In this document: positions 58,014 through 64,000 of the stretch, one piece after another
Numbering within the stretch: position 1 is the stretch's first letter
How the letters are laid out: every line of letters starts with the position of its first letter
From: Ceriagrion tenellum
Lineage: Eukaryota > Arthropoda > Insecta > Odonata > Coenagrionidae
Direction: 5' to 3'
Assembly: GCA_963169105.1 (NCBI GenBank)
Contig: OY720635.1
Coordinates: 155,449,645-155,513,644, forward strand
Length of the DNA: 64,000 nucleotides
The notes under the pieces: generated by a model
The model's database searches: none
Seen by the model: the letters and a program-made list of their open reading frames with translations, nothing else
Told to the model about the DNA's origin: nothing
Made by a program: the position numbers and the translations under genes

Positions 58014-58399
58014 AGGCTGCGCGCAGCTGCGGTCCGAATTGAGCTTTTGGCGCTGACAGCAAGCTTACAGTCGTTCCGAATCGCGCTCAAAGCGCATGGG
58101 ACCGGAGACTCTTTGTCATATGACGGCATGAGCTCCTCGCTCAGAATGCTCACAGGGGTGAGGTAGGGCTCCGTGAGCGCTTTTGTCGAACCCATAGCAA
58201 CGCGCGGGAAAATTGCATATATTTTTGAAAGCAACGGCACATGCCGGCGTGCGAACAACAACAAACATCCGAAGTACGCTCAAGAGTCCTCAAGAGCGTT
58301 CCGAAAAGAAAGCGCTAAAGGCGCTCATTCTATTTCGGAACGCTGAGAAGCGCTTTCAGTAGTCTAAGCGTCTTAAGCGTGATTCGGACCGCAGCCCTA
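58014..58399. mobile_element. MITE with 14-bp terminal inverted repeats
   Basis: GCTGCGGTCCGAAT at 58026-58039 is exactly inverted at 58382-58395. The outer ends read TAGGCTGCG and GCAGCCCTAA. Internally AGCGTTCCGAAA (58295-58306) is inverted at 58333-58344, and AAGCGC/GCGCTC motifs recur. A PIF/Harbinger-like origin with a TAA-type target is possible, but unproven. Confidence 0.6.
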
Positions 58400-59811
58400 A
58401 TATGCACTTGTTTAAGAGGCTTCCTTTCCATCGAATTCCTAAAAAAAGAGCTATATGCTCGTTGAATCCATTTACATATGTACAAGTTTACATGAATACA
58501 TTATTTCACAAATGAACAGTATTTACTAATGAAATTGGCATCCTGAAAAACAGTCATCGTGCATATATGGGTTTAAATACTTAATTATGCTCTGCGGCGT
58601 AGCACAACAAACGAGATGACGTGATGTTAAGCACCTTTCGGTGGTCGAAACTACAGAAATCGCCTCACTAACTCTTTCACTTTCGTTGAATAAAACACTC
58701 ATGAAGCACAACTGTGTACCACAACACGGAGTCGCAGACTAAGAGCAAACAACTGAAATGTTGAGTTTGATCCAGCAGAAATCTACAAGCCACATATGCC
58801 AGACTTGAAGGAAACAATTCCATTGGTGTCTCTGGTATTTTCTTCTACAATCTCCGTATTGGCTTCTGTTAATCACCCAAGGTGGATCGCTTGCGATAGA
58901 CCGTCATATTTAGTAGCACCTCTAAACAATGCAGGGAGTGTTTAGGACCCACATACTAAAATAGTGGCACACTAGGCGCAGCTGAGTTTAGTTTCAGCCT
59001 AAGGATACCATTTTGTTAGTTGACAACTTGTCAGTGCGCTACTAAGCCGATAGCAGCTCGATAAGGAATCAATGAGTACTGCCGTAGCTCAGTAAAAATG
59101 TTTACAGAACTGAGATTATAAATCGTTTTGATTTGGTCATCATATATGTTGAAAATATAAGTGAATAGCTTAATCACATTAGTTTCATCTACTGGAACAT
59201 TATTCTTCTTACACCAGTGTACTATTCCTATATTAGCGTAGGCCATAAGCAACCAGCAGACTTCATACGACATGAACACCAAAAAAGCCTTGGTTCTCAA
59301 GTGATAGGCAGCCGTTGGGTCGTGGAAGTCATTGGTTTGCTCTCCATTTGAGATGCTTTGGATGCGAATCAGAACATGGCGTCAGCCTCCTCGTAACGTG
59401 AAATCGCTCGGGATTGCCTTGGAGAGAGAGGGAGAGGCCACGATCTCCTCCCCCACCCTGCCCTTTCCCTCCCCCCACCCCTGTTCCCACCCCCTGCCAC
59501 GACCCAACCATCTTCGCACATCCTCCTCTTCAGGGGCGGTAAGAAACGGGAAACATATTTCTCGGAATCGAATCGAAAAAATCCAATTTGGTGGAAATTA
59601 TTCGAATCACATTGGCCCGCCATGAAAATTGAATCGGGAACCGTCAAGGGAGCGTCCGCTCCTCCCGTGGATTAAGTCGATTCGATTAGCGCATGACCTC
59701 CGAAGCGAGGACGCGGGAAACATGTCAGAACCCATGCGGGATAAGGTGACGCACGATTTTCCTTGGAGGACCGTAATACTCGGTGTATACACTTATGCTC
59801 CACCGCACTCG
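58400..59811. other. No gene recognised
   Basis: A minus-strand frame at 59031-59300 encodes a moderately hydrophobic 89-residue peptide (non-ATG opening) with no recognised domain. 59415-59510 is a purine/pyrimidine tract. Confidence 0.35.
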
Positions 59812-60285
59812 AACGGTATGCGGCACATTCATTTTGTTTTTTGAGCAAAGACAGAGCGGACCCCTCGGGGGTGCGAGATAATAATAACAATAAAGTTTGG
59901 TTATTACTCCTATAGAGAATGCGTACAAAATAATATATTTAGTTAAATCCGCAAGTTACTTTAGATAGCCGTGAAGGTATAAGTACGAAGGTAGGTATAA
60001 GTGAAGTAGATAACATTTCACTTTTCTCTGAATATTAAGGGTACTATTTTTGTGCGGTTTATAAAACTTGAATATTTGTGTAATACTTTTTTCTGGTCCA
60101 TATGCTTCATTTTTGTTCGTACATAATTAAAAATTGATTATACAACTTTGCTCTTGTCATCGCCACTTTAATTCTGAAATTAGTTATTATAGCTTTGCGG
60201 GATGCGACTAATAACTTCAAGGGATGTGAGAATATATCAGATTTTGTTACGGGTGCGGGACATAAAAAAGGCTAGGAAGCACTGA
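59812..60285 (+). mobile_element. hAT-like non-autonomous element, copy 2
   Basis: Longer version of the element at 50.56-50.93 kb, in opposite orientation. Its right end, GGCTAGGAAGCACTG, reads CAGTGCTTCC in reverse, which fits hAT ends (YARNG). It abuts the tail of a LINE 3' end at 60286. The left end and target duplication were not defined. Confidence 0.55.
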
Positions 60286-60425
60286 CATCTACATCTACAA
60301 TCAACCCTACGAGCTGCCGCATGGGTGCGTGGCAGGGGGTGTTAAGACATCAGCCGTGTAAAGATGTAAAGTATAAGGTTTTGGGAGGCGAAATCGCGAC
60401 GTATATTGTGAAAGCGTTTTGGATG
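60286..60425 (-). mobile_element. LINE subfamily B-like 3' end, 5'-truncated
   Basis: Tail ACATCTACATCTAC, hairpin CCCTACGAGCTGCCGCATGG...GTGGCAGGG, then CAGCCGTGTAAAGATGTAA and TTTTGGGAGGCGAAAT as in subfamily B. It diverges after about 60425. Confidence 0.75.
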
Positions 60426-61371
60426 GAGCCCATCCCACCCCAATCTCCAACCTCTTCACCCCACCCCCGCCATCCAACGCAAACCCACCACCGATGATTG
60501 TCAAACCATAACTCCGTGGCCTCTCCACCCCGCGACCCCTCGCGCTACGGGTAGAAGGATGCTGGATTCCACTCGGGTGGAACGAGAAACCCAGCAAATA
60601 GATTTTGACAATTTATATATTAATGATTTACCCGAAAACGTGCCTAGGCCAGCGATGACTCACTAGCGACGCATATAATATGACGAGAAAACCACGCAAT
60701 AATAGACTATTGTCGCCGTCAAAATAGTAAAGACCTGGACTTTGACGTGCTCCAAATGAAAACTGAGCATGATTGGTGGGACATATTTTACATCATTGGA
60801 GAGAACATTTATTAATCTTTAACATGAAATATATTTTGGACTGATCTCATTCGCCAACTTGACATAAGTCTTAAAACGGATTAAACACGGTAAAATCGTC
60901 CAGCTTCACGATTTGGTCAAGCTCACAAAAATGTGGAACACCAATTGATAATCAAAGAAAACCCAAACTTTTATCATAAACAGAGTACATAATCATGAAA
61001 CCGTAAGCATCTTTACAACGTGCGTCCATCGTCGCTCAACTGTTCATTCACGATTAACTTAGAAATCGATTGGAGATCATAGATATCAGGCAATAATAGG
61101 TACAATTGGTAGGGCGTTCCATATTTAGTTCATTGTATGGGATCTGAAGGCGGCTCTGGCCTCCGAGTCACCTATTCCAGATTTAATGGAAACTCTTAAC
61201 ATTTGAAGTGCATTTTATAAAAGGATACGAACATAAGATAGGGTTTTAGGATAGTTTTACTATAATTCAGCCTTAAATATAGAGAGTTTAATATGGGCTC
61301 TTAAGGAGATCGCTCAGATTCCACCAGAAAAATGTCAATTTGAAGAAGAAAGCAAACTCAACCTTACAATT
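60426..61371. other. No gene recognised
   Basis: C-rich 60430-60540, then AT-rich. No coding or repeat signature identified. Confidence 0.35.
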
Positions 61372-62880
61372 TCTACATCTACATATACCCTACGAGCCGC
61401 CGCATGGGCGTGTGGCAGGGGGTGTTGGGTCAGCAGCCGTGTAAAGGTGTAAGTTTTTTGGAGATGAAATGGTGACATGTACATCTACATCTACGTAATA
61501 CCCTGCGAGCCACCACGAGGGTGTGTGGCAGGGGGTGAAGATCACCAAACATGCACTATTGCCATGCAAGTAGGATATATAAGGTAGACATGCTAGAAAA
61601 TAGGGTCAATGTTTATTAGTTACTACATTAGATTATTAGTTATTACAAGTAATTGCAGTAGTTATTACAATAAAATATTAGTTACTACAGTATAGTACAG
61701 GTTAAATCTACATAATAAGGAAGGGATTATTGGTAGTTATTACATGCATCATGCACCACAGACTATTCTAACTATATTTCACCTACCTATCCCTTTTACT
61801 ACGTTGCCTATTGTTCTCTCTTATGGTACGCGGGAAAAATGACATTTTAAATCTATCGGTACGACAATCTATCTCTCTAATCTTGTTAATATGGTCAAAC
61901 CTAGCATAATACGCAGGGGTTCTTAATATATATCTAACGTCATCTGTGAACAAATCGGTTTCGAATTTACTTAAAAGGTTTAACATAAATTTTAACCTGC
62001 GTTCTGATAGTAATTCCCATCCTAGTTCTTCTATTAAACTCGTAACACTTATACAATTATCATAACGGCCTTTAACAAACCTAGCAGATCTCCTTTGCAC
62101 GCGCTCTTATTCTTTTATCATACCTTCCTCGTAGGGATCCCATATACTAGCGGCATATTCTAAATGAGGCCTGACAAGTGTAAAATAGCTTCTTTCTCTG
62201 ACTCTCTCATCGCATTTGCCTAGAACCCTTTTTACGAATCCTAATCTACGGTTTGCTACACTAGTTATTTCCCTGATGTGTTTCCCCCATGACATGTCTT
62301 CAGTGATGATGTATTATAGGAGTGTATTTAGTGGAGCTCAATTTTTACTGTGGTCACTTATTGTGCGCGGAAAGAACAAGTTTTTGTACCTATCTGTTCG
62401 GCAGTGATCTCTCTTATTTTATCGCATCAATCAGAACTAGAGATTTAGTGAGGAGTCATGATAATATTCTCTGTGCCGCTCTGAAAAATATCAGTTCTGA
62501 ATTTCTCAAGTAACCTAAGTCTAGCGTGTAGCCACCGAGTCTCCAGGGGCTCCCACCTTAATCCCTCTAAAAGTTGTGAGACACTATATGTACGCTCGTA
62601 GCAGTTTTTAACGAAACGCGCTGCTTTCCTTTGTATTTTATTAATTTTTTTGGTTAAATCTATTTGACCAGGGTCCTAAATGCTCGCGGCGTATTTGAGG
62701 TGAGGCCTAACCAGAGCGAAGTAGTATCTCTCTTTGGCTTTTCCATCCGCGGACCTTCCTATTATACGTTTAACAAAACCTAGTTTAATTAATGCTGCGC
62801 CACATATGTTCTGTATGTGTAATCCCCAGCCAAGAAAGGATCGGTAGAGAGAAGACTACCATTATACATTTAACTTTCAT
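61372..62880 (-). mobile_element. LINE subfamily B copy split by a nested subfamily A LINE
   Basis: The 3' end is at 61372-61480 (tail, hairpin CCCTACGAGCCGCCGCATGGGCGTG, CAGCCGTGTAAAGGTGTAA, GGTGACATGT). The element resumes at 62307 with ATGTATTATAGGAGTG, and the coding part reaches about 62880. The coding part has KLGFVKRIIGRSADGKAKER, ALVRPHLKYAASI, LEGLRWEPLETRWLHARLRL and KFRTDIFQSGTENIIMTP. A few stops are present. Confidence 0.85.
61481..62306 (-). mobile_element. 5'-truncated LINE subfamily A nested in LINE B
   Basis: Minus strand: the coding part starts ITEDMSWGKHIREITSVANR and continues LGFVKRVLGKCDERVRERSY, VRPHLEYAASIWDPYEEGMI, a stop, then MQRRSARFVKGRYDNCISVT and MSFFPRTIRENN. 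A 3' UTR, the hairpin CCCTGCGAGCCACCACGAGG and the tail CATCTACATCTACG follow at 61481. ATGT of the interrupted LINE B is present on both sides. It is well preserved, so probably a fairly recent insertion. Confidence 0.85.
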
Positions 62881-64000
62881 CAACAACAATAGACGACGCT
62901 GTATTGCATCGCAACCTGGTCGTTAATAATAGAAGTTAACAGTGGGATTGTATTGTTCTCTTTTCCAATACTTATCTGGTATGAGAAAATTCCACCATGT
63001 CAATGTATGTACGGCGGACGGACGAAAGACGTGGGAGCGCTACGGTCAAAGTGCGACCGTTTCTGGAGTACAAAGAGTTCCAGAGACGGGCAGGCGCTCA
63101 CTGGGCGCCAAGTCCACTCACGTAAAAAATCTCCACTGCGCCAAGTGAGGACGCGCAAGTTGTTCACATGCTCATGTTGAGCAAATGACTTCGTACGATT
63201 TTTCACAATTTTCTTTATTTTCCGATCAGGGTTTCAATACAGACCGACACAAGTAGCATGGCTCGACCTCCCAAAGATCTTCCCACACATTCTTACTGTC
63301 ATGGAGAAGAGTCCTACACTCGAAGGTGATTGTAGACGGTCACTTGTTCAACGGACGATGTTTATTAATATTTTTGTGATGTTGATTATGTTATTATTTT
63401 CACGTTGCATGGGATACGGCAAGAAATAAAGTGATTTACAATCCCTGTTTTAAGATTAATATTAATCAGAAAATAGCAAGGCAGGTTAAGTGTGGAGTAC
63501 ATATTCAATGAATGTTTGAAATGGAATCAATCAACTCTCTTCAATTGTTTCTCCACTAGTGCTCGATAATGATCGCGTTCCACAGCAGGCAAGAAAGTGG
63601 ACCTATAACACAATAAACTGGAGCCCACCACACCTGTTACTTCCCCCATGCGCTATCCAAAGGAGCGAGGATATTCCACAGAGGCACATAGTTTGATGGG
63701 ACCAGGGTTTCATAAGTGAGACTTTTATGCAGGTTTGAGGATAGGCAGTGCAGCTTGCTAGTTGATTTACTCTCTAATGCTTGAATGCTCTAATCTTGGG
63801 GGCCATTTTGTATCTCCAAACCGATCGGTACGGGAGCCTTTTCGTCGGGTGGGACGTCACACCGACTGCCGTGGCATTCAGTACGAAACCGATCAGTGCA
63901 TCTGGGAGCTCCAGTCGGTAGATACAACCGACATGCAAAAGCTGTCGGTACGGTACGGAATTAGTAGGTTTGGTTAAGAAATACAAAAGGGAATGGATAA
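62881..64000. other. No gene recognised
   Basis: Some CpG-rich stretches (63000-63160, 63820-63960) with overlapping short open frames but no recognised domain, tRNA or transposon end. Confidence 0.35.

Noticed and set aside
59031..59300. 89-codon hydrophobic minus-strand frame that could be a receptor exon
   Set aside because: No ATG, no recognisable receptor motif, no splice partner seen.

Overview
Eukaryotic nuclear DNA, most probably from an insect or another arthropod. The genes have spliced exons with GT-AG introns. The dynein light chain starts MSDRKAV, as insect homologues do, and one promoter has an arthropod-type TATA box plus TCAGT initiator. The rest is a dense mix of non-LTR retrotransposons, tRNA-derived SINEs, MITEs and Penelope-like fragments. 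I cannot name the species.

Gene-bearing part (1-15.3 kb): SRSF1/SF2 on the minus strand (four coding exons, complete 230-aa protein); cytoplasmic dynein light chain LC8 (ctp/DYNLL) divergently on the plus strand (two coding exons, complete 89 aa); the last two coding exons of Coq5 on the minus strand, convergent with ctp; and a TATA/initiator promoter with a 12-codon first exon on the plus strand at 15.1-15.25 kb. These are unrelated housekeeping functions (splicing, microtubule motor, ubiquinone synthesis) and nothing suggests co-regulation beyond the shared SRSF1/ctp promoter interval.

Repeat-rich part (15.3-64 kb): no complete host gene was recognised. It holds at least three subfamilies (called A, B and C here) of one LINE lineage of CR1/Jockey-group type, with an endonuclease and an LFADD reverse transcriptase. 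All end in the same 3' stem-loop followed by a GTAGAT-type tail. There are also decayed copies of other LINE types, tRNA-derived SINEs (one family with a shared central domain), a hAT-type MITE with an 8-bp target duplication, a TTAA-flanked MITE family in three copies, a MITE with 14-bp inverted ends, and Penelope-like termini with hammerhead-like folds.

The most interesting signals are: (1) the LINE 3' hairpin, whose paired positions covary between copies; (2) a subfamily B LINE interrupted by an inverted 3' fragment of its own family at the matching internal point, making a long near-perfect palindrome flanked by TATCTC; (3) CUGANGA-hairpin-GAAAC motifs, at least one closing all three hammerhead stems, including a pair inserted head-to-head in a LINE with a 14-bp target duplication; and (4) several datable nested insertions. 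All family assignments come from reading motifs, not from database searches.
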